In this document: piece by piece, positions 33,898-45,234 of the stretch
How positions within the stretch are numbered: the stretch's first letter is position 1
Layout of the letters: each line of letters begins with the position of its first letter
Assembly (NCBI GenBank): GCA_028456385.1
Contig: JALNQF010000097.1
Span: 1 to 64,000, forward strand
Origin: Ophiosphaerella korrae
Lineage: Eukaryota; Ascomycota; Dothideomycetes; Pleosporales; Phaeosphaeriaceae
Reading direction: 5' to 3'
Length of the DNA: 64,000 nucleotides
Made by a program: the position numbers and the translations under genes
Notes under the pieces: generated by a model
Told to the model about the DNA's origin: nothing
The model's input: the letters and a program-made list of their open reading frames with translations, nothing else
The model's database searches: none

Positions 33898-35781
33898 TCA
33901 ACTTCCCCCTCCGCCACCGCCGCCACCCCCGTCGCCTCCCCCACCGGAGAAGGCTCCGCCACCCCCATCCCCGCCATGCGTTCCTCCATGCGCACCTCCA
34001 TGTGTTCCATGCCCAGCAAGCGCAAAGCCAGCATCTACTAAGCCCCCCAAGGCACTTGTCGTCTCACCAAACACTGCCATTGTACCCTTTGCCTTCACCA
34101 CTGTTCCCATTTTCTCATTATCCGTATTATTTTTGTCCCAATCACTGGCTTTCCAGTAACTCATGATCCCCAGGTCTTGTGCCCGCGCTGCTGTTTCACT
34201 TGCCAGGAAGGCCTCGAGATTCTTCCGCTTTTCGTCACGGAGGGTGTGTTTTTCCCAATCTTTGAGTACTTGCAAAGTTGCAACTACTAGTGCAGGATCG
34301 ATGGTGGGCGAGCGGATGCACAAGGCTTCGTCTGGGAGACAAACAAGGGACATTTTACATGCTTGCTTCATCGATTCGCCAAAGCCGCCTGTAGTGATGA
34401 GTCTCCGACAAGCTTCGCAGACATCATGGTGGTGACAGGTTTTACACTTCCATCTCAATCCCTTGATCGGTTGGGTCTGGCACCCATCACATTTGATACC
34501 AATGTGTGTTTCATTTTCGTCGACGTAACCATCCCAGAATGTATGATCCGCAACTATTTCTCCATAGAGAGGATCTGGAATATGTCCGGTTGCAACGAAG
34601 AGCGCGTGTCGGATGGCATCGAACCTTGAACCGTTCATAGAGCTGACGTTTGTGCTGCTTACCCACATATACGCTCGGCTGTCGGGACCAATGAAACGGA
34701 GAGAGTCGTAATTCCCGGCATGGACGTACGTGGTTAAAATTGCCTTATCCCGACCGTGGCTCAGAACCTCACTTTTCCGCTGGCCACCGTTCAAGCTCAG
34801 CCGCAGATCGTATGCCCACGATGACTGCTTAGCTTTCGATACCTTCTTCTTTGGGTCTGGACGCTTATCAGGCAGCGTCATGACCCATGAAAATCTTGGA
34901 TCTCGGAAACTCCCGCCCTTGGTCGCAAATTTGAATGTGTATGTAGGAACAGAGGGATTGTAAGCATGCTCCGTAGGCCTGATCGTTCTCCAGGTGAATG
35001 ATTCTTGCTGCGACAACCAATCTGTTCCGGACACTATTTTGGCCCCAGCATAACCGTAGAATGTTGCGACGACTGGAGGTAAATGCCATGTTGGCGGGTA
35101 TGGTACCTGGCGGTTCTCTTCGAGATATGCAGAAAGCGAATCGGAGTTTGGTAATACTATTGGTGGGGGACTGATAGATTGTTCGTCTGAGAGAACAGGT
35201 ATTGGCAAGTCATTGGACACATCGCCAATACTGGGAGCTGGCCTTGGGCCCACAACAACTTCTGGCAATAAACTAGAACTAGCTATATTCGCTTGTGAGT
35301 TAAAGCTCCCTGGGCCCCGGGGCGCGTTGCTTGAAGAGAAATTTTCAGATTGGGGTCGTAGAGACAACGAAGATACTTGAGGAAGAAATGGCGAGTGGTC
35401 CTGTGGGCTTGGGGGTGCCATGTTGACTGGTCGCCTGTGTTGGCTCACAGCACTGGTTGATCTTTTCCTTGCTTCTAAAACCTCTAATTCTTGAAGTTTA
35501 TGTGCAAGTAGCTCGTCTTCTTTAAGTTGTTGATCGGGTGTTGTCGTTGGTGGTGCAGGAGGTAATGGTGCAGGCAGTTCTGCTATGATGGGTGTCGGTA
35601 ATGAACCCCCATAGTGTGCGTGTATAAGTGGTTGCTGCAGTGGAGTATGTTGCGTATAGTATAGTGGGTTTGGTGGATAGGCTTGCGGGTAGGCATGATC
35701 TGGAATCAGTGGCCGAGGTTGCTGATAATTTTGGTCCACCCAATCCTGATGGAAACGCTGATCAGGGTTTGGCGACGGCAT
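33898..35781 (-). CDS. ZZ-type zinc-finger protein with Gly-rich tail
   Basis: A single-exon gene of 627 aa; the ATG is at 35781. The first 200 residues are Pro/Gln/Tyr-rich disorder. A central domain of about residues 215-400 includes WLSQQESFTWRTIRP and RDPRFSWVMTLPDKRP and is not one I can name. Residues about 425-460 form a ZZ zinc finger: IKCDGCQ, WKCKTC, HHDVCEACR, with the expected Cys spacing. The last 35 residues are Gly/His-rich (GTHGGAHGGTHGG and poly-Gly), encoded by GC-rich triplets. ZZ fingers bind peptides such as histone tails or degron termini. The role is unknown. Confidence 0.85.
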   Translation of the reverse strand: MPSPNPDQRFHQDWVDQNYQQPRPLIPDHAYPQAYPPNPLYYTQHTPLQQPLIHAHYGGSLPTPIIAELPAPLPPAPPTTTPDQQLKEDELLAHKLQELEVLEARKRSTSAVSQHRRPVNMAPPSPQDHSPFLPQVSSLSLRPQSENFSSSNAPRGPGSFNSQANIASSSLLPEVVVGPRPAPSIGDVSNDLPIPVLSDEQSISPPPIVLPNSDSLSAYLEENRQVPYPPTWHLPPVVATFYGYAGAKIVSGTDWLSQQESFTWRTIRPTEHAYNPSVPTYTFKFATKGGSFRDPRFSWVMTLPDKRPDPKKKVSKAKQSSWAYDLRLSLNGGQRKSEVLSHGRDKAILTTYVHAGNYDSLRFIGPDSRAYMWVSSTNVSSMNGSRFDAIRHALFVATGHIPDPLYGEIVADHTFWDGYVDENETHIGIKCDGCQTQPIKGLRWKCKTCHHHDVCEACRRLITTGGFGESMKQACKMSLVCLPDEALCIRSPTIDPALVVATLQVLKDWEKHTLRDEKRKNLEAFLASETAARAQDLGIMSYWKASDWDKNNTDNEKMGTVVKAKGTMAVFGETTSALGGLVDAGFALAGHGTHGGAHGGTHGGDGGGGAFSGGGGDGGGGGGGGGS

Positions 35782-36953
35782 GGCTTCCCCGTTATGTCGT
35801 TCGGTTCACCGTCATCTAAAAGGATATCACGACGTGCGGCGGAAAACACGTGTCTGGAGTAGTGTTGACCATCAACAACAAAAGTCTGTCAACGTGCCTC
35901 TCTACACTAATAAACTCTCGCGACGTTCAGGTGATTTCGGTCAGTACAATATTATTGCTGGTAGGTTTTCCTGTAGATAGATGTAACAGTAAAAGGCCGG
36001 CAATGTTGTGGGTTATCCAAGTGTGCGTCTAGAATCGACAACTAGTGCGAGGCTGTGAAGTGGGCGCAGTACAAAACGTCACGGCAGCTGGACGCCTTAC
36101 TGATCGCTGACGAATTTACTGATGTCATCAGGCTTATTACCTAGTTCATGTAATATTCAGGTAACACAACTTCAAGTCTAAGGTGGTTCAAGATGTAGGC
36201 TATTCTCGGTGTTTTTGCTGGAGCACAGATCTGGTGTTGATGGCTGTTGTGGTATTGGTGCCTTCCGAGGCAGAGGGCCAAATAAGGGTCACGTGCGATG
36301 TCCTCTTCGCGCCCATTCCGATCCATTTGCATAATTATCTACGGCATGTACCGATGCATATTTCTGGCCAAAAACAATAGCCGAGTATCGCATGCTATGA
36401 GTGCTGAAATACTTCGTCGCCCAATGGAGAGTCCTACCCTAAAATCCCAACACTCGCGGCTCAAGGCCTGATGCGGGAAAATCAACCTCCTGCACAGAAT
36501 AGCATCATATTGTCTTTTAGCTAAACTGATCACCAATTAAATTATGGGATGGACCGCGTCAACTAAAAAACTTCTATGCAGTTAGCGTAATCATTGTGTT
36601 ATGAGTGACCCAACCCTACCAGGCCCTCTTTGGTAAGCATGAATCGCACACAGATCACAGATCGCGTTGACAAGTTACTCCCACATACTAGATCTTGGAA
36701 TGCCACCACTGACGAAAAAATGGAGGTAATTTGATGTAACTACCACAAGTATTTAGCAATAGCTAGTCTTGTTGCTCATCATCGCAATGCATGCCGCAAT
36801 GGAAGGCTGTGTTCGGCGAGAAAGCCGACACCTACCCCACAAATGGACCCTCAGATAGCTCCAGGGCTGTCGCAAACCGGAGCATGTAGAGCTACTTACT
36901 GACGCTTCACCTACAATTTCACATTCACTTACCTCGAACAAACGTTAGGAACG
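35782..36953. promoter_or_regulatory. Divergent intergenic region, ZZ protein / sugar-acid kinase
   Basis: A 1.17-kb gap between divergent genes. No open frame inside is convincing and no repeat is seen. It should hold both promoters. Confidence 0.4.
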
Positions 36954-38417
36954 ATGACTATTTCAGCCGCCCTTCCACTCGGAGAAACGCTCGCATCTCT
37001 TCCACCCCTGTCCGCTACCTCAGAGGAATTACGATCGCAAACGCGCAACGAGATCCGGTCGAATCCGCATATACCTATTCTAGTAGCCTTGGACGATGAT
37101 CCAACAGGCACACAAACTTGCCATGATATAGCGGTGCTCACAACATGGAGCATTCCTGTCCTGGTTAACGAGTTTCATAGCACATCTCCTGGGAGTGGCT
37201 TCTTTATTCTCACTAACTCGCGCGCTCTACATCCGCCCGATGCACGAGATCTCATGGTCGAAATATGCCAGAACTTGAAAGAGGCAGCATCTCAAACAGG
37301 AAAGACATTCGAAGTTGTGTTGCGTGGTGACTCTACATTGCGGGGACACTTTCCTGTTGAGCCCGAGGCGGTAGAGGAAGTGCTCGGGGAAAGCGATGGT
37401 TGGATACTTGCACCGTTTTTTCTACAGGGAGGACGATATACAATCAACGATGTGCATTACGTGGCAGATGCGGATACACCGGTGCCAGCCGGCGACACAC
37501 CCTTTGCGAAGGATGCTACCTTTGGCTACAAGAGTAGTCATCTTGCAGATTGGGTAGCTGAAAAGAGCAAAGGGTCAATCACACAGGATCAAGTTGTCGG
37601 GTTAAGCCTCGCCGATATTCGACAAGGTGGCCAGGATAGGGTAACCGAAATACTCTTGTCTGCTCCAAAGAAGGCAGTCTTTATTGTCAATGCAGCTGCG
37701 GAAGAAGACATGGATATCGTAGTGCTTGGGCTGTTAAAAGCTTCTTCTCAAGGCAAGAAATTTCTTTTTCGGTCGGCGGCAGCTTTTGTCTCTGCACGTC
37801 TGGGAATCTCACTAATTTCACCCATTACGGCTCGACAATTGCAGATGGATTCTTCCGTTGGCGGATTGATAATCGCAGGCTCATATGTACCGAAGACGAC
37901 CGCACAGTTACAGACTTTGATTGCGACAAGCAAGGATAAACTCATCACTGTCGAACTAGATGTCAATAAACTATTAGCCAGCGAAACAACACGAGAAGAA
38001 GAACTACAGCGCGCACTAAAAGCATCAGAACGCTATTTGTATCATCCCAAAGATGTTCTGGTAATGACATCCCGAGACTTGATCACTGGCGCAGATGAGC
38101 GCTCATCACTAGATATCGGTTCCGTCGTAGCAAACGCTCTTGTCTCTTTTCTCGTACGACTCGACATCAAGCCTCGCTATGTCATTGCGAAAGGTGGTAT
38201 CACAAGCAGCGATATGGCTGTCAAAGCACTGAAAATGAAGAGAGCAATGATTGTAGGCCAAGCGGCGCCTGGCGTGCCACTTTGGAGATGCGACGAGCCA
38301 ACCAGCAAGTGGCCAGGTCTGCCCTATGTCGTGTTCCCGGGTAACGTTGGAAGCGAGAATGAATTAGCTACTGTTGTGGAAAGATGGAGGCTACCAAATC
38401 CTATGAATAGATGTTAG
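36954..38417 (+). CDS. Four-carbon acid sugar kinase family protein (DUF1537)
   Basis: A single-exon gene of 487 aa. The N-terminal substrate domain has ALDDDPTGTQT (residues about 44-55) and RGDSTLRGHFPVEPEAV, both hallmarks of the OtnK/DtnK family. The C-terminal nucleotide-binding domain has AKGGITSSDMAVKAL and YVVFPGNVGSENELATVV. Bacterial members phosphorylate 3-dehydrotetronate-type acid sugars with ATP. Fungal copies are less studied, so the substrate is open. No fungal partner (aldolase or epimerase) lies next to it in the window. The start at 36954 gives the usual spacing before the first motif. Confidence 0.9.
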   Translation: MTISAALPLGETLASLPPLSATSEELRSQTRNEIRSNPHIPILVALDDDPTGTQTCHDIAVLTTWSIPVLVNEFHSTSPGSGFFILTNSRALHPPDARDLMVEICQNLKEAASQTGKTFEVVLRGDSTLRGHFPVEPEAVEEVLGESDGWILAPFFLQGGRYTINDVHYVADADTPVPAGDTPFAKDATFGYKSSHLADWVAEKSKGSITQDQVVGLSLADIRQGGQDRVTEILLSAPKKAVFIVNAAAEEDMDIVVLGLLKASSQGKKFLFRSAAAFVSARLGISLISPITARQLQMDSSVGGLIIAGSYVPKTTAQLQTLIATSKDKLITVELDVNKLLASETTREEELQRALKASERYLYHPKDVLVMTSRDLITGADERSSLDIGSVVANALVSFLVRLDIKPRYVIAKGGITSSDMAVKALKMKRAMIVGQAAPGVPLWRCDEPTSKWPGLPYVVFPGNVGSENELATVVERWRLPNPMNRC

Positions 38418-38649
38418 AATCTATCACTCTCGCATTAGTTTACATGCATCTAAATCCTAGATGCAATGAGCGTTAGAGAGAAAGTAGTAGTATTTTACGA
38501 AATGCGAGATGATCACCGCTCCTCAGCTACGTATTAATATATGTTCGCGAGGCTTACAACCCGAGCGATGCGACAACCCGAACGTAGTATGTAACTACCC
38601 ACAATAGCATCAGCCTTAAATATTTTAAACATCTAATAAATGCACCATC

Positions 38650-39012
38650 ATGGTATCTTTAGCAGTACCTTACTTTGCCTCCGCATTCACCTTTGTCTTC
38701 CTCGGACAATTTCACCACGAGTTGCAAACTGCAATCATGCTTCTCCCTTCTACTTCACACATGGCAATTTTGCTCTTGTCTCTTCCCTTCGCGCAGTCCA
38801 AAAATTGTTCTCCTGTGGCAGCTCGTCCCTTGTCCTGCGACTATGACCGTTGGCACCAAGAGCGCAAATCAACTATTGGTCCTAGTGTTCAAGTTGACTT
38901 ACAGTGCTACTCTCTGGGCAGAGCGGTTGAAGGAGATGGGAAGTGGCTTTATGTGAAAAATAGGGAGTGTTGGGTTCCCAATGCGTCGTTCGGTACTTGT
39001 GGAGGTGGGTGA
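38650..39012 (+). CDS. Small cysteine-containing secreted protein
   Basis: An open frame of up to 120 aa from the ATG at 38650. Two hydrophobic stretches lie at the N-terminus. Later in-frame ATGs at 38737 and 38761 would each start a cleaner signal peptide (MAILLLSLPFAQS from 38761), so the true start may be one of these. The mature part has five Cys and a segment GDGKWLYVKNRECWVP that looks like an SH3-like secreted fold. It ends CGGG. Function is unknown. An effector-like or wall-active role is possible but not shown. Confidence 0.6.
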   Translation: MVSLAVPYFASAFTFVFLGQFHHELQTAIMLLPSTSHMAILLLSLPFAQSKNCSPVAARPLSCDYDRWHQERKSTIGPSVQVDLQCYSLGRAVEGDGKWLYVKNRECWVPNASFGTCGGG

Positions 39013-39386
39013 ACTATGTTGTTCATGGTACAAAGGACTAATAGACTCAGATCGGCTGCCATATTGTGGATTTTAAGGTGATGGGAGGACGGACTACGAG
39101 AAATATGAGGCGTGGCGATATACCTGGATGATTCAAGTTCAAGGATGCATATTTTGGCCCTGCAGCATGAAAAGATGTAGGCTTAACGTGAAAGTCAATA
39201 AATGACCTCAAACTGCAACAGGCTTGACGCTGAACGCTGCACGCTCTCAATATATATACTGTCTAGTCGTGATCTATGCCTTGTCTTAGCCGCCGTCCAC
39301 CCCGTTCTTGTCCCAAAGCGTGATGCGCTAATTTCGAAAACGCCGTTATCCATGTCTATCATCCCATTGTCGTGAAGCTTGACCGT
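39013..39386. other. Convergent 3' intergenic region
   Basis: The space between the small secreted protein (+) and the methyltransferase (-). Nothing specific is seen. Confidence 0.4.
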
Positions 39387-40571
39387 CTATACCCAACCGA
39401 TTCTATAAAGGTTATACCCTATTTCATCGCCCCGTCCAATTCCCCATCTTTTCTCTAATTCTTCCTTCTTTAAGATTTTGAAAGTTCGGCCCTGGGTATC
39501 TTTCGGGCACAGCTCTGGTACGAAAGCGGCTTCAACAGTTTCTGGAATGCCTTCAAATTTCCCGGTTTTCCGCACAGTTGCCATGAGCCAAAACGCCCCA
39601 TCAGGTTTCAGTAAGTCTGCAGCACAGTCGCGGAGCCATGTTGCGTGCTCAGGCGCGTAGATCACATCGGATGCAATAAGTAAGTCAGCCGTGGAGTGTA
39701 GGCTTGTAGGAGGCTGCGACCAATCCAGGATGTCAGCAGTCACAGGTGGGTGTTCGTGGATGTCGGAGGGGAAATTTGTCTCTACGTTCCGTTTACAGTT
39801 CTCTAGCACCGCAGGATGGTAATCCGTCGCCACAATGCCCGCACCGTCTACTCCAATTTCTGGTAACAGATTGGCGAGCGTCAAGCTCACAAGTCCAGTC
39901 CCGGCACCAAGCTCGGTGATCTTTGGTTGCGCGTTCAGGGCCGCAGTGCTCAAGCCGAAACGTTCGGGATTCGCACACATCATGCTACTTAACACGATAC
40001 TAGCGCCCCATGACTGTAATCCAACATCTGTATGATCGATTCCTGAGAGAGGCGCATCATTTAGCGTGATTTGCACATGTCCACCGGACGCAGTAGGAAA
40101 CGAGAAGTCCCGGGTTAGGGACTCCTCTTCTTCGCCCTTTGTAGAATCAGAGAACGATGATAGAATGAATGCTGCATCGTCGATGATCTTTGTTGTAGCG
40201 TCTTCGTCAAACCCCATTTCTTCCACACGCGAGATTAGTGAGGTAAGCCATCGCGTAGCAAATGCGCGTTCGAATGGATCTACGCGGAGAGCAGATGTCA
40301 CCTCTTCACAAGCTGCGATATCATCTTCATACTGATTTTCATCCCGCGATACGTAACCCGAATCAACCGGATTAGGCGTGGATGCTATCGGAATGTGCTT
40401 CCACCTGGATGTCGGGGCTGAGAGCGCTGCTGGCAGACGTAAGGGACAATACAAAGCTTGTAAGTTCTTGAGCGCAGCTGTGATCTGTCCTTGGGATGCT
40501 CCAATGAGTTTACGAACTGGTGGCAAACTGGTCGACGGTGACAGGCAAGGGCCTGAGAGGCTGAGACTCAT
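39387..40571 (-). CDS. Lysine-methyltransferase-type protein (Methyltransf_16 family)
   Basis: A single-exon gene of 394 aa. The Rossmann-type SAM-binding motif I is ELGAGTGLVSL (about residues 220-230), followed by an acidic motif II ATDYHPAVL and by LLIASDVIY. Upstream, LQSWGASIVLSSMM resembles the family's (E)xWxxxxxLxxxL block. Relatives (FAM86, EFM and METTL21 types) methylate lysines of translation factors and chaperones. Residues 1-160 form a long N-terminal part, as in FAM86/EFM3-like proteins. Which substrate it acts on cannot be told from the sequence. Confidence 0.85.
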   Translation of the reverse strand: MSLSLSGPCLSPSTSLPPVRKLIGASQGQITAALKNLQALYCPLRLPAALSAPTSRWKHIPIASTPNPVDSGYVSRDENQYEDDIAACEEVTSALRVDPFERAFATRWLTSLISRVEEMGFDEDATTKIIDDAAFILSSFSDSTKGEEEESLTRDFSFPTASGGHVQITLNDAPLSGIDHTDVGLQSWGASIVLSSMMCANPERFGLSTAALNAQPKITELGAGTGLVSLTLANLLPEIGVDGAGIVATDYHPAVLENCKRNVETNFPSDIHEHPPVTADILDWSQPPTSLHSTADLLIASDVIYAPEHATWLRDCAADLLKPDGAFWLMATVRKTGKFEGIPETVEAAFVPELCPKDTQGRTFKILKKEELEKRWGIGRGDEIGYNLYRIGWV

Positions 40572-41626
40572 TTGACGCTGGATGGTTCTTTGACGTGCAC
40601 AAGGTGAAGAGCGGATCTAGATTAGAATATTAAGGAAAGACTGGGGAACATGGGGAAATGAGATAAAGAGGGCGATAAGAAACAAAACAAGTAGCCGGGG
40701 CAAAGGTACTGGTTTTGACGATAGTCAGTCTAGCCTTACGCTCGGACAAACATTTGCAAATGATACAGAAATTTTTCACCGCCTGTCGTTTCGCATCGTG
40801 GGCGAAGCTCTGGACACAAACTACTGGTGTGTATGTTTCGTCGAATTAACAGTAGGCACAGTCAGCTTTAGCTCTCCTCAGAGTATCATACGCGGCACCA
40901 ATATCTGGATGGGGGAGGCGCCGCCCTTCTGCCCTTCTCCCACTCGATTCGTTTTCACGATGCTCTCGCGCAAGAATTTTAGGCCAATTCAGGGTCTTTG
41001 TGATTTGAAACCGCCACGTGCGACGCTAAATATAGTCATGACCAAATTAGGTATAGCGCACTACCTACAGTGAGATTGCCGAGTTGATCTGAATCTTTTC
41101 TTTGCTACAGTAAGTAACCACGGCAACCCTTGCCCGCGTCAAATCAATCGGTAATAGGTAAAAACTCTTGGTTTACTCGATCCGGCATTCTTCATTTATC
41201 TATCGATCATAGCGCTAGAGGCTTGGAATAGCCAAGCTCATACCCCACAGCTATGAGCGCTCAGCGTGCAACAGCTTTAGTCAGCTCTGTCAACCTTCAC
41301 GTTCCTCTATCTTTGCAAGAGTAGCCTTTTAAGGTCCGTACGTGATTTATGGAGTTGACCCATACTAATTTCCGTCAAAGTACAACTGTAGGAGAGCTTG
41401 TCGCTACATGTCTAGAGAGCACAACCACCCAACCCTGACGAAAGGCACTGTCAAAGCCCAGTCAGTTATAGTGACAATAGTTACGATAAAAATCTTAATT
41501 TAGATAACTAGTTCCCACATGAATTTGTCGTAAAGCCGTTGTGTAACCAATAAAGAGATGTGACACTAAGTCACGTAGCACAGAAATTCTAGTGATCTGA
41601 GGGTGTCTTGTTTGAGAGTTCACACA
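40572..41626. other. Intergenic region without recognised features
   Basis: A 1.05-kb gap containing the promoter of the methyltransferase and the 3' side of the dehydrogenase. Small open frames are unsupported. Confidence 0.4.
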
Positions 41627-42821
41627 TCAATCCTGCACCCCCTGAATCAAGTTCTTGATACCATCCCCTCTTGCTGTTTTATCCCACGCCTGCGTCGCAT
41701 CTTCAAATCTTGTCACAGAGCTAATGAGCGGCTTCACATCAATCAAGTGCCTTTGCACGTATCCCACTGCCAACTCATAGTCACCAGAATTGTACCTAAA
41801 GCATCCTCTCACCATCAACTCTTTCTGGCTCATCGCTGTTACTGGGAACTCCATCTTCGCTTTGCCCAACCCAGTTTGGACGTACTTCCCACCAGGCCGT
41901 AGAACATGGATCCCGGTTTCGACACTCAGCGCTGCGCCCGAAGCTTCGATCACTGTATCAACTCGACCGCCAAATGAATCAATGCCGTATTCAGCAAGGC
42001 CAAACTTTTTCAACAGCCATGCAGCATTCTCTTCTGCTGAGACATCTGTCGAAGGTAAATATGTGTCGCAGCCCAGGTAGTGTGTAGCAAAGTCCAGTTT
42101 GTTTTGTAATATATCCACAAGAATGATGCGATGTGCACCAAATTGCCGCGCAACAGCTGCACACAACAAGCCAATTGTTCCACTCCCCATCACCACCACT
42201 GTCTCTCCCGGTCGCACATCCCCCAGTTTGACTGCATGCACCGCCACTGCGAGCGGTTCGATGAGAACCGCTTCATCGAGACCCATCTCATTTGGAATCT
42301 TGTATACAAAATCTTCAGCAATGCTATAGTACTTTGTCAGTGTGCCTTGCGTGTCTGGCGGACCCGGCGCCGCAGCAAAGCGAATGCTACGGCAAAGATT
42401 GTATGTGCCGGATTTGCATGCTTTGCAAAAACGACAGGGCACACCGGGCTCTAGGGCAACACGGTCTCCAGGACTGCAGCTTGTGACTGCGGGCCCAATT
42501 GAATGGACTATACCACTAGCTTCGTGCCCCATAACGATGCCGACGGATGGGTTGACGCGTTTCCCTATGCCACCACTATGCCAGAAATGAACCTTGTTAC
42601 ACGTTAGGCTGTTTCAAAGGTGTTTCTGGGCAGCTCATTCATGAACTTACATCGCTACCACATACTCCGACATAAGCAATGCGAACAAGCACATCATGGG
42701 GATCTTGTAGTGCTGGATATGGTTTATCTTCGATCCTTGCATTTTTGGCGCCATAAAGGACCACTGAGGGATTCTGATATTGATGCTTTAGTAGTGGTGA
42801 AGGCGTATCTGAGCTAGTCAT
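41627..42821 (-). CDS. Zinc-dependent polyol (sorbitol/xylitol-type) dehydrogenase
   Basis: Two exons on the minus strand, 42821-42651 and 42592-41627, with a 58-nt intron, encode 378 aa. The splice recreates VCGSDVHFWHSGG with the catalytic zinc Cys and His. MGHEASG follows. The structural zinc cysteines are in GVPCRFCKACKSGTYNLC, and the NAD-binding motif is GSGTIGLLCAA. This is the medium-chain dehydrogenase family that interconverts polyols and ketoses. The frame stays open to an ATG at 42926, giving 413 aa. I prefer 42821 because it matches the family length, but the longer form is possible. Confidence 0.87.
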
Positions 42822-42926
42822 ATTTTTGCTTGCATTATAAGTTCGTTGTCGAATGGGTTTATGCATATACTTCTTGGTGCACAACCAGTCTGGAATTTGT
42901 GAACTAGTTATAGATCTTTCAGCCAT

Positions 42927-43434
42927 TAGGTCCTGAAGCTGCCGAGCGAAAGAATGTCGTCATTTTCATATGGGCTGCTTGGTCTTATCTCGTGTCATTG
43001 TGTGGTAGACCAACGCGGAGATGCAGACGCGTGTAAATGTGCCCCGCCATGAGCTAATGACCTTCAATTGTAAGCGTGACTAATACCCATATTGTATTAA
43101 GTGGGCTTTTATGCACGACGCGCATTCCGAAGCCCAAAGAAGACATACGGGACGTCCCGCCGGGCGGCTTCGAACTGTCTTCAGTTCCAATTATGGCAGA
43201 GCAACCGGGTTTGGCATTCTTGCGGGAATCATATGACTAGATCTCATCTGGGTAAGCTACAAAGGAAAGAACAGAAATATCTCATCTTGAACACCTAATA
43301 TCAAGTGTCCAATAGACCACTTTGAAAGATCTGGGCCACCAAACTATCATTAAACTCTCGTCCATAGTAGTAGATCACAAGGATCATAATACTAACTTTC
43401 ACTCGCCCTATCTCATGGTTTCGTGCGATCTGCT
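42927..43434. other. Intergenic region without recognised genes
   Basis: No supported gene. It lies between the dehydrogenase promoter and the SDR remnant. Confidence 0.35.
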
Positions 43435-43557
43435 TTAGTCTCGGCTGTTCCGCTTCCAGTCAAAGACCTGCAAACTCCTCTGCGCAGTCAGCACAACATC
43501 CGATGCCTTGCCTATCGAGGCTCCTGTGATTAGGACAGTTTGGCCTTCGAAAGACAT
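43435..43557 (-). pseudogene. Truncated 5' remnant of a short-chain dehydrogenase
   Basis: On the minus strand an ATG at 43557 opens MSFEGQTVLITGASIGKASD, the start of an SDR Rossmann fold. The glycine-rich turn is shortened (TGASIGKA instead of TGxxxGIGxA) and the frame soon loses similarity, stopping after 40 codons. No later SDR block is found nearby, so the gene was largely deleted. Confidence 0.6.
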
Positions 43558-43978
43558 CCTGACCTTGGGGAAGTGAAGATTAGAATGCAAGAAATGTGGC
43601 CTTGAAAAACGGGCTTGGAATAGGAATTCAAGATAAATATTTATTATTCTGCAGAGAGATGTATTGCTATACTATACTAAAGAATTAACGGACGATCATG
43701 ACGTCACATTCAACGAAAAATTAGATGGCAACACAGCTTGCTAAGTCGTAGATGAATAACTTGGTAGGATTGTGTGTTTGAGAACCTAAGAGTATGATCA
43801 ACGTGCAGCCTTGGGCTTTAGGAAGGACAGAGGCCTACATATTCTGATATTATCTCGTTACTGCGTAATATGTTATAGTTAGAAACGGGGTGCACATCGA
43901 TGCCCATGTTTCATGAAGGTAAATGAGTCTTCGGGTCGAATCGTACTGAGTCTGTTCCGCAGCTTGCGTAAGCCAGCT

Positions 43979-44852
43979 TTAACCATCCCACCGTTGCGCC
44001 ACTTTGTTGTATCCGATCAACCGGAGATCGATATTAAGTGTTTTGAGCATCATATCCATGGTAAAAGACTATGTTCATTAGCAAATTATCGTTGTACAGT
44101 CGCGAAACTTGACTGACATCATCATCCGCAGCTTTGAAGGTTTCCCCTTCTTGCTCTTCTACCACATTCTCATCAACCATGTCCTCGTATCTGTCATATG
44201 CCTCATCCCCAATCTCTCCGTTCTCTCTCGCTTCTTCTATTCTCTCTCGCTGAGCCTCTAGCTCTTCCTTTTCCCATTGCCTCTGACGTTCTTTACCCTC
44301 CTGCTCGCGCGTCTTCCATGCGCCTACGCCTCCCATCCTATTGACCTTGTCTCTCGTGGTAGCGAATAACTCCTCTGCTACTGTTCGACTTGTTGTCCGC
44401 CATTTATCGATCAGCAGTTCCAAATCGTCGTCTTTCGTAGACGTGGCGAGTGTGTGGGCTTGTGAGAGAATCTGCATCTCACTGCGCAGCTGCATGATTT
44501 CACGACTGAGTGAAGGCTTCGCAACTGCCCTTTTCGAAGAGCCTCGTGGTGGCGCAGGGAAGATTGAGCGTGAGGGATGTAGTCTTGAAACACGCGCTTG
44601 GGCTGGTACTGGGGTCACTGGAGTTTGCCTCTGGTGGAGGGAGGTGCTCAAGAGCTCAACATTTGCATTTGACTGGGGTTGTGAGGTTGACATTAGTGCT
44701 TGCGCAGGAATGCTGACCTCAGGAGGATCAGAAGATGGCGGGTCAGAGCCGATACCAGGCCTCAGTGGTGTGCGAAATGGTGACTTGAATGGCTTCTGTA
44801 GCGTTTTTGCAGCTTCGTTCAGCCGTCGGCGTTTGGCTTGCGGGGTCGACAT
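43979..44852 (-). CDS. SFR1: Swi5-dependent recombination mediator SFR1/MEI5-like
   Basis: Two exons on the minus strand, 44852-44118 and 44068-43979, with a 49-nt intron, encode 274 aa. The N-terminus is basic and has KPFKSPFRTPLRP, a motif typical of Sfr1/Mei5 (Dds20) proteins. The conserved core has EMQILSQAHTLATS, LLIDKWRTTSRTVAEELF and VNRMGGVGAWKTRE. The second exon adds SFTMDMMLKTLNIDLRLIGY and ends QRWDG. Together with Swi5, Sfr1 stimulates Rad51/Dmc1 strand exchange in the nucleus. Without the splice the frame ends in an unrelated tail, so the two-exon model is better. The donor GTCAGT is weak but usable. Confidence 0.82.
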
Positions 44853-45234
44853 CTTCGCTTGCAGAGGAGCATTTGGTTATATTTGCAGTTCTTATGTGTG
44901 TTTAGGACAGTGAGATGCGGAACGGGCGTTGTTGCCAAACTGTGAACTGCTCCTGCACACGGAAAATGGATATTAGGTCTGTGCGTCGTGACGCGTGGGC
45001 ACGTGATAGGTCCATTTATTGTCCTAAAGCACTAGTTGTCCCATGGCTTCTCTACCTAGCAGTCAAGACATTTGCAGGCTGCCTCATGAGTCTTAATTTC
45101 TATATCTCAGGTTTTATTGCGAATGAAGCCAATTAAACGTGTATTTTTTATCAAAGCGAGCAATGAGATTCTAGCTAGAGAGCGCTATGGGTGGGAGTGT
45201 ATCAGTTACTACCCAATATCCACAAATCCCTATC
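44853..45234. other. Intergenic region
   Basis: The space between two minus-strand genes, holding the SFR1 promoter and the GWT1 3' end. Nothing specific is seen. Confidence 0.4.
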
